Shown: positions 9,857 through 18,362 of the stretch, piece after piece
How positions within the stretch are numbered: the stretch's first letter is position 1
How the letters are laid out: the number at the start of each line of letters is the position of its first letter
Origin: Stenotrophomonas maltophilia
GTDB taxonomy: Bacteria; Pseudomonadota; Gammaproteobacteria; Xanthomonadales; Xanthomonadaceae
DNA: 64,000 bases
NCBI RefSeq assembly: GCF_002799155.1
Contig: NZ_NERD01000002.1
Span: forward strand, 3,782,001-3,846,000
Direction of reading: 5' to 3'
Translations under genes and position numbers: made by a program
The notes under the pieces: generated by a model
What the model saw: only the letters and a program-made list of their open reading frames with translations
The model's database searches: none
What the model was told of the DNA's origin: nothing

Positions 9857-10410
9857 GGGTCCTGCCCGGCCATGTCGATCGACTCGATGCGCAGGGCGTA
9901 GCCTTCGGCGCGGTTGTCCAGCTGCACGCTGCCATCGTCCAGGCGCTGCAGCTGCAGCCACACCGTGCCGTCGCGCGACAGGCTGCGCTGATGACCGTCA
10001 TCGCTGACATTCCAACCTGCTGGCAACGCGGCGGCAATGGCCGCGGTCGGCCACAGCGCGAACTGCAGGTCATCCAGCACACGTTCGGCACGCACCTGTG
10101 GCGGCAGCCACGGCGCGCGCTGCTGGGTCAGTTGCTGGCCGTCCCACTGCAGGCGCACGCCGGTCTGCCCCATCGCCTGCACCGCCAGCCGCACCTGCTG
10201 CGCGTCGGCTTCCAGCAAGGCGTCGAGGTCGCGCTCATGGCTGCCGAAACGGAAATGCAGCTGTTGCTGCAGCGCCAACGGCGACGGCAGGCTGGCCGGC
10301 GACAGGCGCAGCGGCGGCAGTTCCACCTGCGGCTTCGGCATGCGGCCGGCACAGGCCACCAGCAGCAGGCACAACAGCACGGCCACGGTACGGGCGATCA
10401 CGCGCTGCAC
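9853..10410 (-). CDS. DUF3261 lipoprotein (aryl polyene cluster)
   Basis: 185 aa. N-terminal signal with a lipobox ending LLVAC (Cys20), so predicted to be a lipoprotein; the rest fits the DUF3261 family found almost only in aryl polyene clusters. Probably placed at the inner face of the outer membrane and involved in moving or anchoring the pigment, next to the LolA-like protein and the exporter; this is inferred from context, since its activity is not known. Overlaps the upstream flavoenzyme gene by 13 bases. Confidence 0.8.
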   Translation of the reverse strand: MQRVIARTVAVLLCLLLVACAGRMPKPQVELPPLRLSPASLPSPLALQQQLHFRFGSHERDLDALLEADAQQVRLAVQAMGQTGVRLQWDGQQLTQQRAPWLPPQVRAERVLDDLQFALWPTAAIAAALPAGWNVSDDGHQRSLSRDGTVWLQLQRLDDGSVQLDNRAEGYALRIESIDMAGQDP

Positions 10411-11648
10411 AGCTGCTCCAGCACGCGCATGCGGCGGCCGCTTTCGTCGGCCACATACGGATTGTTGGTGTCCCAGGCGTAGCCGGCCAGGATGGAACTG
10501 ATCATGTCGCGCACTTCGGGCTGTTGCTGCGGGTGGTAGATGATCTTCTGGAACCCGCCTTCGTACCAGCTTTCGACGAAGCGGCGGAAGGTCTTCACAC
10601 CGGCACGCAGCGGGATCGAGAACTCGGCTTCCCAGTCGATGGTTTCACCGGCATAACGGCGCGCCAGGCATTCGCTGGCCAACTGCGCCGACTTGAAGGC
10701 GATGGTGACGCCGGAGGAGAACACCGGGTCGAGGAACTCGCCGGCATTGCCCAGCAGGGCGTAGCCCGGGCCCCACAGCGAGCTGACATTGGCCGAGTAG
10801 CCGGTGATGCGGCGTACCGGCAGCACCGCCCATTCGGCATTGGCCAGCAGGCGGGTCAGGTTGGGGTCCTCGCCAACGATGGCCTGCAGCTTCTGCAGGT
10901 CGTCGCCCTCGTAGCGTTCGAAGAACGACGGTTCGGCAACCACGCCCAGCGAGCAGCAGCCGTTGGAGAACGGGATCGTCCAGTACCAGACGTCGATGTG
11001 CTCGGGGTGGGTGGTGATCAGGATCTTGTTGCGGTCGAAGTCCGCTTCAGCCGGAATGTTGTCGCGCACGTGGCAGAAGATCGCGCCACGCACCGGGAAA
11101 TTGGACGGCGATTCCAGCTGCAGCAGGCGCGGCAGCAGGCGCGCGAAACCGGACGCATCCAGGATGAAATCGGCCTCGATGCGGTACTCGCTGCCGTCCG
11201 GGCGACGCACGGTCACCGCCGGTTGCTCGCCCGGCTCGACCGCAAGCACTTCATCGCCGAAGCGCAGCGTGGTGCCCATGCGCTCGGCGCCGCGCGCCAG
11301 CACGTTGTCGAAGTCGGCGCGCTGCACCTGGTAGGTGGTGCCCCAGCCTGGCGAGAACTTCTTCCTGAAGTCGAACGCGGTGCGCGCCTCGCCATGCACG
11401 AAGGCAGCGCCGTTCTTGTGCTGGAAACCTGCTTCGACCACGTCCTGCAACAGCCCGGCGGCTTCGATGTATTCCATGCTTTGCGGAAGCAGGCTTTCAC
11501 CGATGGAGAAGCGCGGGAACTGCTGGCGCTCCAGCATCAGCACCTGGCGGCCCTGCTGGCGCAGCATCGCCGCGGCCACGGAGCCGGCCGGGCCGGCGCC
11601 GATGATCAGGATTTCAGTACGTTCGACAGCATCCACAGCAGTATTCAT
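10398..11648 (-). CDS. FAD-dependent halogenase-like oxidoreductase (aryl polyene cluster)
   Basis: 416-aa flavoprotein of the tryptophan-halogenase/geranylgeranyl-reductase superfamily. FAD-binding GAGPAG at 17-22, GESLLPQS at 50-57, Lys78 in FQHKNGA, and WYWTIP at 221-226, which resembles the WxWxIP motif of flavin-dependent halogenases. Flavoenzymes of this type occur in xanthomonadin clusters, where the pigments are brominated. It could halogenate the aryl head, or act as a hydroxylase or desaturase. No dedicated flavin reductase gene is visible. Followed by a 54-base gap before the exporter gene upstream, one of the few real gaps inside the operon. Confidence 0.8.
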   Translation of the reverse strand: MNTAVDAVERTEILIIGAGPAGSVAAAMLRQQGRQVLMLERQQFPRFSIGESLLPQSMEYIEAAGLLQDVVEAGFQHKNGAAFVHGEARTAFDFRKKFSPGWGTTYQVQRADFDNVLARGAERMGTTLRFGDEVLAVEPGEQPAVTVRRPDGSEYRIEADFILDASGFARLLPRLLQLESPSNFPVRGAIFCHVRDNIPAEADFDRNKILITTHPEHIDVWYWTIPFSNGCCSLGVVAEPSFFERYEGDDLQKLQAIVGEDPNLTRLLANAEWAVLPVRRITGYSANVSSLWGPGYALLGNAGEFLDPVFSSGVTIAFKSAQLASECLARRYAGETIDWEAEFSIPLRAGVKTFRRFVESWYEGGFQKIIYHPQQQPEVRDMISSILAGYAWDTNNPYVADESGRRMRVLEQLCSA

Positions 11649-11702
11649 CGGTGCGTCCTTGTTGCTCGATCAAGTGGAAAGTAAGGAGGTCGGAGAACCG
11701 GC

Positions 11703-14078
11703 TCAGGCCGGCGGCAGATCGTGCGGCGGCGGCCGGAACAACGGCGAGATCAGCCAGACCAGGCCAATGCCGAACAGCAGGGTCAGGCCGAACGCGCGCA
11801 GCGCCGGCGTCTGCGACAGTCCCAGCAGGCCGAACGACAGCCAGGTACTGGCGGCACCCACGCACACCGCCAGCCACGCGCTGGCATCGCCGCGGTGCTC
11901 GATCAGGAAGATGCCGTAGTCGATGCCCATGCCCAGCAGCAGCATCAGTGCCAGCACGTTGAACAGTTGCAGCGGCTGGCCGAACAGGCCCAGCAGGCCC
12001 AGGGTCAGCGCGCCGGCAACCAGGGTCGGGGCGAACACGCGCCAGGCCTGGTGGCGGTAACGCAGCCACAGCGCACCGAACACCAGCACGATGCCGACCA
12101 GCAGCAGCCCACCCATCAGCTTGCGGTAGTGGCCCAGCAGCTGCGAGAAGTCGGCGGTGCGGTCCACCCAGCGCACACCCGCCAGGCCCTCGGCCGCCCC
12201 ACGCAGGGTGGCCAGCGCATCGGCGCGCGACAGGTCATCGACCATCACCACGCTGATCATCTGCCCACCGACCTTGCCTACCCACAGATGACGGAACGGC
12301 TGCGAGGCCGGCGAGGCCAGGAACGCCTCGGCAGTCAGCGGCGTGGCGGCGAAGTCCGGGCGCGGCAGGGGTTCGCCGACCGCATCGGACACCGCAGCCA
12401 GCACGCCCGGTTCCACCTTCGCGGTCAGCGCGGCGTCGGCCTGCTGGCGCGCCGGCGACGGCAACCAGTCGCTGATCGCGCGGTAGCCACCAATGCGCTT
12501 CTCATTGGCCAATACACGCAGGCGTTCAGTCAGCGCTTCCTCACGCTGCAGCAGCTGTGCGGCGTCACTGCCCTGCACCAGGTAGAACTGCGCCGGGCTG
12601 GGCATGCCCAGCAGCTGGCTCAGGCGGATCTGCTGGGCCATCAATGCCGGCGGCGAGGACTGCAGGCTGCGCAGGTCGTCATTGCTCTGCAGGCGGGCAA
12701 TACCGATGGCAGACAGCGCCAGCGTGATCACCAGGAACATCGTCACCCTGCGGCGGCCATGCAGGCGCGGGAAGCGCTCCAGCGTGTTGCCCAGCCACTG
12801 CGAGAAACGGGTCTGGCGGATCTCGCCGCCATCCAGCCACGGGAACCAGAAGATCACGGTAAGGAAGGCGGCAGCCAGGCCGACCACCGAGAACAGCGCC
12901 ATCTGGCGCAGGCCCGGGAACGGCGCCAGGCCCAGTGCCACGTAGGCCAGCGCGCTGGTCAGCAGGGCCAGCCACAGGCCCGGCAACAGGTGACGCAGCA
13001 GTTTCCAGCGGCGATCGGCCGGCTCGGCCTGGCGCGAGGCAAACCAGTGGATGCCGTAATCCTCGGCCACGCCCACCAGCGAGGCACCGAACACGAGGGT
13101 GAGCACGTGCACCTTGCCGAACACCAGCACCGTCACCGCCAGCGCCACGCCACAGCCAATCAGCAACGATGCGGCGACCAGCAGGATCGGCCGCAGCGAG
13201 CGGAACGCCAGCCATACCAGCAGCAGCACCGCGGCCAGCGAGCCCCAGCCGATGGTGTTGATCTCCTGGTTGGCCTGCACCGCAGCCGCCTCGGCGTGCA
13301 GCGGCACGCCGGCATGCAGGATTTCCAGCTCGGGCGCCGCCGCCCTGGCGGCCTGCCCGGCGCGCTCCAGCAGGCCATCGAGATGGCGCTCACCATCGAG
13401 CTGGAACGCCGAACCCGGCGTGTCGAACTGCAGCGCGGCCCAATGCTTGCCTTCGGCCTCGAGCAGGCCGTCGTCCCCCAGCCGCAATCCTGAACCCTGT
13501 GCCTGCTGCTGCCACCATTGCGGCCACAGCGACAACGGGTCTTGCCGCCAGTCGGTCAGGCGCGGGGCGCCCATCGGGCCGTACAGCGCAGCCAAGGCCT
13601 GCTCGGCCAACGCGGCCGGCTCGCTGACCTGCAGCTGCTCGCGCTGGGCGGGGGTCAACAGGCGGTCGCGGTACGGCGCGTAGAACGCGCGCGCCTCATC
13701 GAACCAGCCTTCGATCGAACCGCTGGGCACCAGCAAGGCGTGGTCGGCGTCCTTGGCCATGGCCGCGGCAAAGGCGGCCTGCGCACGCTTGGCGGCGGCG
13801 CCGTCCTTGCTGCCGAGCAGCACCACCACCTGCCGCGAGCTGCCATCTGCGATGCGCCGGGTGACGTCGCTCAGCAGGCGGTCATGCGCATCCTGCGGCA
13901 ACAGCGCGAGGATGTCGGTGTCGATCCGCGATTGCTGGCTCCACAGCTGCCACTGCTGTGCGCCCAGCACCAGCAGCAGCACCAGCCAGGCGATGCCCAG
14001 CCAGTGCCACCAGCGCCGCAACCGCTCCGGTGCATTCGATGCCACGGCCTCACTCAAAGCGGCGCGCCTCGTCCGCAT
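11703..14078 (-). CDS. MMPL/RND-family exporter (aryl polyene cluster)
   Basis: 791-aa inner-membrane protein. One N-terminal membrane segment and a large periplasmic domain are followed by a block of five segments (near WGSLAAVLLLVWLAF), then the same plan repeated in the second half (GLLLVGIVLVFGALW.., GMGIDYGIFLIEH). The conserved GVAEDYGIHWF and GMGIDYGIFL stretches are typical of MMPL transporters in aryl polyene clusters (apeM). It probably extracts the lipid-linked pigment from the inner membrane and hands it to the LolA-like carrier encoded next to it. Start at the ATG at 14078, overlapping the LolA-like gene by 29 bases. Confidence 0.87.
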   Translation of the reverse strand: MRTRRAALSEAVASNAPERLRRWWHWLGIAWLVLLLVLGAQQWQLWSQQSRIDTDILALLPQDAHDRLLSDVTRRIADGSSRQVVVLLGSKDGAAAKRAQAAFAAAMAKDADHALLVPSGSIEGWFDEARAFYAPYRDRLLTPAQREQLQVSEPAALAEQALAALYGPMGAPRLTDWRQDPLSLWPQWWQQQAQGSGLRLGDDGLLEAEGKHWAALQFDTPGSAFQLDGERHLDGLLERAGQAARAAAPELEILHAGVPLHAEAAAVQANQEINTIGWGSLAAVLLLVWLAFRSLRPILLVAASLLIGCGVALAVTVLVFGKVHVLTLVFGASLVGVAEDYGIHWFASRQAEPADRRWKLLRHLLPGLWLALLTSALAYVALGLAPFPGLRQMALFSVVGLAAAFLTVIFWFPWLDGGEIRQTRFSQWLGNTLERFPRLHGRRRVTMFLVITLALSAIGIARLQSNDDLRSLQSSPPALMAQQIRLSQLLGMPSPAQFYLVQGSDAAQLLQREEALTERLRVLANEKRIGGYRAISDWLPSPARQQADAALTAKVEPGVLAAVSDAVGEPLPRPDFAATPLTAEAFLASPASQPFRHLWVGKVGGQMISVVMVDDLSRADALATLRGAAEGLAGVRWVDRTADFSQLLGHYRKLMGGLLLVGIVLVFGALWLRYRHQAWRVFAPTLVAGALTLGLLGLFGQPLQLFNVLALMLLLGMGIDYGIFLIEHRGDASAWLAVCVGAASTWLSFGLLGLSQTPALRAFGLTLLFGIGLVWLISPLFRPPPHDLPPA

Positions 14079-14673
14079 CGAGCGTGGCCGGCGCCTCGCT
14101 CAATGCGCTGAACTGGATCTGCGTGCGGTCCTTGTTGGCCTCCACGATCTCGACCTGGCGCACGTAGCGGTCGCCCTGCAGGGTCAGCGATTCGAAAGCC
14201 TTGGCCAGCATCGCCGACTTCGGCGTCAGGCGCAGCCGCCAGCCCTGCCCTTCACGGCTGGCCGCCACCTTGAACTGGCTGGACAGCGCCTGCACGTCGC
14301 CGCTCATCAGCGCGAACATGATCGCGTTCACCGAACGCATCGCCGGCTGCTGCCGCGCATCGAGCTCGACGCGGGTGCTGCCATCGCGCTGGCGGCTGAG
14401 GATGCGGTCGGCGGTGACCACCACCTCGGAGGGGAACGGCTTGAGCGTGGACCAGATCACGCCGTGCTGGCGCGCGACCACGAACCGGCCCTGCGAGCGC
14501 AACGGGTTCTTGAAGCCGCTGACCTGCTTTTCCTGGCTGAACTGGCCGCGCAGCACGTCCGGCCGCGCCACCGCCTGGGTGATCGCATCGATGGCGGGGT
14601 CGGCCGCCTGCACCTGCGGTGCGGCAACGAACATCAGCGCGCACAGCAGCACGCTCGGAAGACGGGCAAGCAT
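14050..14673 (-). CDS. LolA-like outer-membrane lipid/lipoprotein carrier (aryl polyene cluster)
   Basis: 207 aa with a signal peptide (MLARLPSVLLCALMFVAAPQ..AA) and a LolA-type beta-fold: GQFSQEKQVSGFKNPLRSQG, then GVIWSTLKPFPSEVVVT. Matches apeL-type proteins, thought to carry the hydrophobic pigment across the periplasm. The ATG at 14673 is chosen. A GTG six bases upstream (14679) overlaps the thioesterase stop and is an equally possible start adding two residues. The much longer open frame upstream has non-coding composition. Confidence 0.85.
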   Translation of the reverse strand: MLARLPSVLLCALMFVAAPQVQAADPAIDAITQAVARPDVLRGQFSQEKQVSGFKNPLRSQGRFVVARQHGVIWSTLKPFPSEVVVTADRILSRQRDGSTRVELDARQQPAMRSVNAIMFALMSGDVQALSSQFKVAASREGQGWRLRLTPKSAMLAKAFESLTLQGDRYVRQVEIVEANKDRTQIQFSALSEAPATLDADEARRFE

Positions 14674-14675
14674 GT

Positions 14676-15107
14676 TCACGGGGCAGGCACTCCCAGGCGT
14701 TCCCACAGTACCGGCGGGCACTGGTACAGCATTTCCTTGCTGGCCGCGTCCACCGCGACCTGGATGGTCATCGCGCGGGTCAGCACCTGGCCGCTCTGCG
14801 CATCGACGATTTCGTACTCGATCTTCAGCCGGTTCTCCCATTCCACGATGCGCGCGATCACGCGCAGCGCCTGGTTGAACAGCAACGGGCGCACGTACTT
14901 CACCCGGGCATCGACCACCGGCCACAGGTAGCCCGATTCGAGCATCTGCGGGTAATCGTAGTCGTAGCGCCCGAGCAGCGCACAGCGCGCGATCTCGAAG
15001 TACTTGAAGTAGTTGCCATGCCAGACCACGTTCATCGGATCGCAGTCATGGAAGGCAGGGGTCAGCGCAATCTCGCCGACCCGTTCGATGGCCTCATTCA
15101 CCGGCAT
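14676..15107 (-). CDS. 4HBT-type acyl-CoA/ACP thioesterase (aryl polyene cluster)
   Basis: 143-aa hotdog thioesterase of the 4-hydroxybenzoyl-CoA thioesterase type. Signature at residues 20-33: HDCDPMNVVWHGNY, with the catalytic Asp and the conserved V-W-H-x-x-Y. Corresponds to apeK. It may release the finished chain from the ACP or remove stalled starters. Start at the ATG at 15107, which overlaps the end of the lyase gene by 14 bases. Confidence 0.87.
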   Translation of the reverse strand: MPVNEAIERVGEIALTPAFHDCDPMNVVWHGNYFKYFEIARCALLGRYDYDYPQMLESGYLWPVVDARVKYVRPLLFNQALRVIARIVEWENRLKIEYEIVDAQSGQVLTRAMTIQVAVDAASKEMLYQCPPVLWERLGVPAP

Positions 15108-16644
15108 ACAGCTCCCAACGTTGCGCGCGGATCTCCACCAGCAGTTCCCGCAGTTCGCGATCCAGCGCGCGGTCTTCTTCAACCAGGGCGATGCGCTGCC
15201 CGAGGTCGGCGTACATGTCGGCCAGACTGCCATGCAGCTGCGCGTTCAGGCCAACCCGTTCGCGCAGCGCCAGGCCCTGGCGGGCGGCGATCAGCATCGC
15301 GGCCACCACCTGTTCAGTCAGCTCGATCACGCGCAGGCAGTCGCGCGCGGCGATGGTGCCCATGCTGACCTTGTCCTGGTTGTGGCACTCGGTGGAACGC
15401 GAGAACACGCTGGCCGGCATGGTCTGCTTGAGCGCTTCGGCAGTCCAGGCCGAAACACTGATCTGCAGCGCCTTCAAGCCATGGTTGATGGCTGCGCGCG
15501 GGCCGGTGGCCGCCGACAGGTTGGCCGGCAGGCCGTGGTTGTAGCGGGCATCAACCACCAGTGCCAGCTGCCGGTCGAGCAGATCGGCAACGTTGGCCAC
15601 GGTGTTCTTCAGGGTGTCCATCGCCAGCGCGATGTGGCCGCCGTAGAAATGGCCGCCGTGCAGGATGCGCTCGCCATCGGCGTCGATCAGCGGGTTGTCG
15701 TTGGCGCTGTTCAGCTCGGTTTCGATCAGCTGGCGCAGGAACGGCAGGCTGTCCTCCAGCACGCCGATCACGTGCGGTGCGCAGCGCAGCGAGTAGCGGT
15801 CCTGCAGGCGCTGTTCATTGCGCGGCGGACGCTCGCTGTGCAGGTCGCTGCGCAGGCGCGCGGCGATGCGGCCCTGGCCCGGGTGCGGCTTGGCCGCGAA
15901 CAGGGTTTCGTCGAAGTGGTGCGCGTTGCCGTCGCTGGCCAGCACGTTGAACGCGGTCAGGCGTGTCGCCATGCGCGCCAGGTAATCGGCGCGCTGCCAG
16001 GCCAGGCAGGCCAGGCCGGTCATCACCGCGGTGCCGTTCATGATCGCCAGGCCTTCCTTCGGCCGCAGCTTCAGCGGGGTCATGCCGATCTTCGCCAGCA
16101 CCTCCGCCGCCGGCTGCACGCGACCGTCGTGCAGCACCTCGCGCTCACCGCACAGCACCGCCGCCACGTATGAAAGTGGCGTCAGGTCACCGCTGGCACC
16201 CACCGAGCCTTCGGCCGGAATCATCGGCAGCACGTCGTGCTGCAGCAGCGTGGCCAAGCCTTCCAGCAGCGGCACGCTGACACCGGACATGCCGCGCACC
16301 AGCGACGCCAGGCGCGCGGCCAGCACGGCGCGGGTCTCGACCGGGTCCAGGTAACGGCCCAGGCCGCAGCCGTGGTAGGTGTACAGGTGGTGCGGCAGTT
16401 CCGCCACCAGCGCCGGCGGGATGTTCACCGTGCACGAGTCGCCGTAGCCGGTGGTCACACCGTAGATCACGCCGTCCTCGCGCAGCAGGCGGTCGAGGAA
16501 ATCGGCACCGCGCTGGATGTGCGCGCGGAACGCCGGCGCGTCGCTCAGTGCGGCCTCGCACTGGCGCTGGGCCAGGGCAACCACGTCTTCAATGGTCAAC
16601 GGTGCATCGCCAAAGCGGCACACGGGTACGGCGTCAGTCGTCAT
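15094..16644 (-). CDS. Aromatic amino acid ammonia-lyase, HAL/PAL/TAL family (aryl polyene cluster)
   Basis: 516 aa, MIO-dependent lyase. The MIO-forming Ala-Ser-Gly is at 150-152 in EGSVGASGDLTPLS; the Tyr loop is at Tyr61 in VIYGVTTGYG. Such enzymes eliminate ammonia from His, Phe or Tyr. In the flexirubin/aryl polyene context a tyrosine ammonia-lyase supplying 4-coumarate as starter is plausible. The specificity segment reads LYTYHGCGLG (Tyr90-His91), aligning without a gap to the LVLSHAAGIG of bacterial histidine ammonia-lyase, so substrate cannot be assigned from sequence. A true hut enzyme is unlikely, as no hut genes are near. Start at the ATG at 16644 overlaps the acyltransferase end by 11 bases. 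Confidence 0.88.
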   Translation of the reverse strand: MTTDAVPVCRFGDAPLTIEDVVALAQRQCEAALSDAPAFRAHIQRGADFLDRLLREDGVIYGVTTGYGDSCTVNIPPALVAELPHHLYTYHGCGLGRYLDPVETRAVLAARLASLVRGMSGVSVPLLEGLATLLQHDVLPMIPAEGSVGASGDLTPLSYVAAVLCGEREVLHDGRVQPAAEVLAKIGMTPLKLRPKEGLAIMNGTAVMTGLACLAWQRADYLARMATRLTAFNVLASDGNAHHFDETLFAAKPHPGQGRIAARLRSDLHSERPPRNEQRLQDRYSLRCAPHVIGVLEDSLPFLRQLIETELNSANDNPLIDADGERILHGGHFYGGHIALAMDTLKNTVANVADLLDRQLALVVDARYNHGLPANLSAATGPRAAINHGLKALQISVSAWTAEALKQTMPASVFSRSTECHNQDKVSMGTIAARDCLRVIELTEQVVAAMLIAARQGLALRERVGLNAQLHGSLADMYADLGQRIALVEEDRALDRELRELLVEIRAQRWELYAGE

Positions 16645-17575
16645 GCGGAGCCTGATCCCAGAAGGGGAAGAAATTGAACCAGTCCAACGGGGACTGGATG
16701 ACCTGGAGTTCCAGCCAGCGCGCGAAGCGCTGTGCCTGTTCGGCCAGTGCGGCGTCGCGCGAGCCACGCGGCAGCACGATGCGCTCGGCGAACTGTTCAA
16801 ATGCCACGCGATAGCCCTCGCCCTGGTGCAGGCAGGCCATGGTGTAGACCGGGCAACCGAGCGCGGCGGCGAGCACATAGGCGCCGATCGGGAACGGCGC
16901 GCGGTGGCCAAGGAATTCAGCGGTGACGCTGCGGCCGCCCTGTACCGGCGTGCGGTCGCCAACGATGGCGACGAAGCCACCCGCCGCCACGCGCTCAGCC
17001 AGCATCACCGCAGTGGCCGGCCCCATTTCGGTCACCTGCACCAGTTCCACCGCCGCCAGCGGGTCCAGCCGCTGCAGCAGGCGGTTGAAGCGCTGCGCGT
17101 GCGCGGTATGCACCAGCACGGTGATGCGGAACCCCGGCACCTGTTCGGCCAGCACCTGGCACAGTTCCAGGCAGCCGATGTGCGCGGTGAGGATCAGCCC
17201 GCCTTCGCGGCGCGCGATCTTTTCCAGCACCAGGTCGCGATGCAGGTGGATGCGTCCGGCCGGATAACGCCCGCCCAGCCCGAGGATCTTGTCCAGCATC
17301 GTGTCGGCAAACGCGAAGAAGTGGCGCAGGCTGTCACGCCGGGTCGGCGTGCGGCCGAGCGCGCCACTGTGCGCCTGCAGACGCTGCAGGTACTGCATCG
17401 AGGCCTGGCGTCCAACGCGGTTGCCCAGCCAATGGCAGGCCACCACCGGCCACACGCACAGGCGGAACGGCCAGCGCCCGAACCAGCGGTGCACCCAGCA
17501 CAGGAACAGCACGCCGGCCACCGAGGTGGATTCGCCGATGTCGGCCCAGTGCGGGGCACCCTGCGCGGCCGCCAT
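16634..17575 (-). CDS. LpxL/HtrB-like acyltransferase (aryl polyene cluster)
   Basis: 313 aa. N-terminal hydrophobic anchor (around VLFLCWVHRWFGRWPF) and the H-x4-E active site at His132-Glu137 (LTAHIGCLEL), as in lipid A late acyltransferases. In enteric clusters this activity is fused to a glycosyltransferase (apeJ); here it is separate and lies next to the glycosyltransferase gene with one base between them. Likely transfers an acyl or polyene chain to a glycosylated lipid. Start at the ATG at 17575; the Cys/Ala-rich stretch upstream in frame is the antisense of the neighbour's repeat and is rejected. Confidence 0.85.
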   Translation of the reverse strand: MAAAQGAPHWADIGESTSVAGVLFLCWVHRWFGRWPFRLCVWPVVACHWLGNRVGRQASMQYLQRLQAHSGALGRTPTRRDSLRHFFAFADTMLDKILGLGGRYPAGRIHLHRDLVLEKIARREGGLILTAHIGCLELCQVLAEQVPGFRITVLVHTAHAQRFNRLLQRLDPLAAVELVQVTEMGPATAVMLAERVAAGGFVAIVGDRTPVQGGRSVTAEFLGHRAPFPIGAYVLAAALGCPVYTMACLHQGEGYRVAFEQFAERIVLPRGSRDAALAEQAQRFARWLELQVIQSPLDWFNFFPFWDQAPHDD

Positions 17576-17576
17576 C

Positions 17577-18362
17577 TCAGCGCTGCCCCCGCAGGCGGCG
17601 CCACAGCAGGCGGCGCCACAGCAGGCGCGGTGCGCGCCAGAGCATGCCGAAGAACAGGCGGGTATGCATCCGGCTGATGCGCACGTTGTCACGCCACACA
17701 TCGAAGTGCGACACGCCATCGGATGGATAGGTCACGCGCGTGGCCAGATGCTCGACCGGCAGTTGCCGCCAATACAGGCGCACCATCACTTCGGTATCGA
17801 AATCCATGCGCCGGCCAATGGTCTCTTCACCGATCAGGCGCAGTACCGGCGGCAGCGGATACACGCGGAAGCCGCACATGGTGTCGCGCAGGTGCAGCGA
17901 CAGCGTGTTGATCCAGACCCAGATATGGGTCGCGTAGCGGCCGTACAGACGCGTCTTCGGAACACTGGCATCGTAGGCCGGAATGCCGCAGATCACCGCA
18001 TCCGGCTGCGCCTGCGCCGCCTCGATGAAGCGCGGCAGGTCACCGGTGTCGTGCTGGCCGTCGGCATCGATCTGCAGCACGTGGCTGTAGCCACGCGCAC
18101 CGGCCTCGGCAAAGCCGGCCAGCATCGCCCCACCTTTGCCCTGGTTGATGTCCAGGCGCAGCAGGTCGACCCCTTGGCGCTGTGCCAGCGAACGCAGCAC
18201 CGCCGCGCAGGAGGCCCGCGAACCATCGTCGACCAGCAGGCAGGGCAGGCCGGCGGCCTGCACGCCGTCGACCACCGCCGCGATGGCGTGCTCGTGGTCG
18301 TAGACGGGAATCACCACCAGTGGCGCGAACGCGGCACCGGCAACGGCCGGGTCAGTCCGCAT
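17577..18362 (-). CDS. Family 2 glycosyltransferase (aryl polyene cluster)
   Basis: 261 aa. GT-A fold: PLVVIPVYDHEHAI near residue 14, LLVDDGS, INQGKGGAM and the metal-binding LQIDADGQHD. Similar to dolichyl-phosphate-sugar-synthase-type transferases of aryl polyene clusters (the glycosyltransferase half of apeJ). Probably puts a sugar on the lipid that carries the pigment. The C-terminus is very basic and repeats (LLWRRLLWRRLRGQR), encoded by a 15-bp tandem repeat at 17591-17620. Start at the ATG at 18362, overlapping the upstream ligase gene by 11 bases. Confidence 0.87.
   Translation of the reverse strand: MRTDPAVAGAAFAPLVVIPVYDHEHAIAAVVDGVQAAGLPCLLVDDGSRASCAAVLRSLAQRQGVDLLRLDINQGKGGAMLAGFAEAGARGYSHVLQIDADGQHDTGDLPRFIEAAQAQPDAVICGIPAYDASVPKTRLYGRYATHIWVWINTLSLHLRDTMCGFRVYPLPPVLRLIGEETIGRRMDFDTEVMVRLYWRQLPVEHLATRVTYPSDGVSHFDVWRDNVRISRMHTRLFFGMLWRAPRLLWRRLLWRRLRGQR
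17591..17620. repeat. 15-bp tandem duplication in a coding region
   Basis: GCAGGCGGCGCCACA occurs twice in tandem and a third copy begins at 17621. The unit keeps the reading frame and adds five residues (LLWRR) to the glycosyltransferase C-terminus. Confidence 0.9.
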
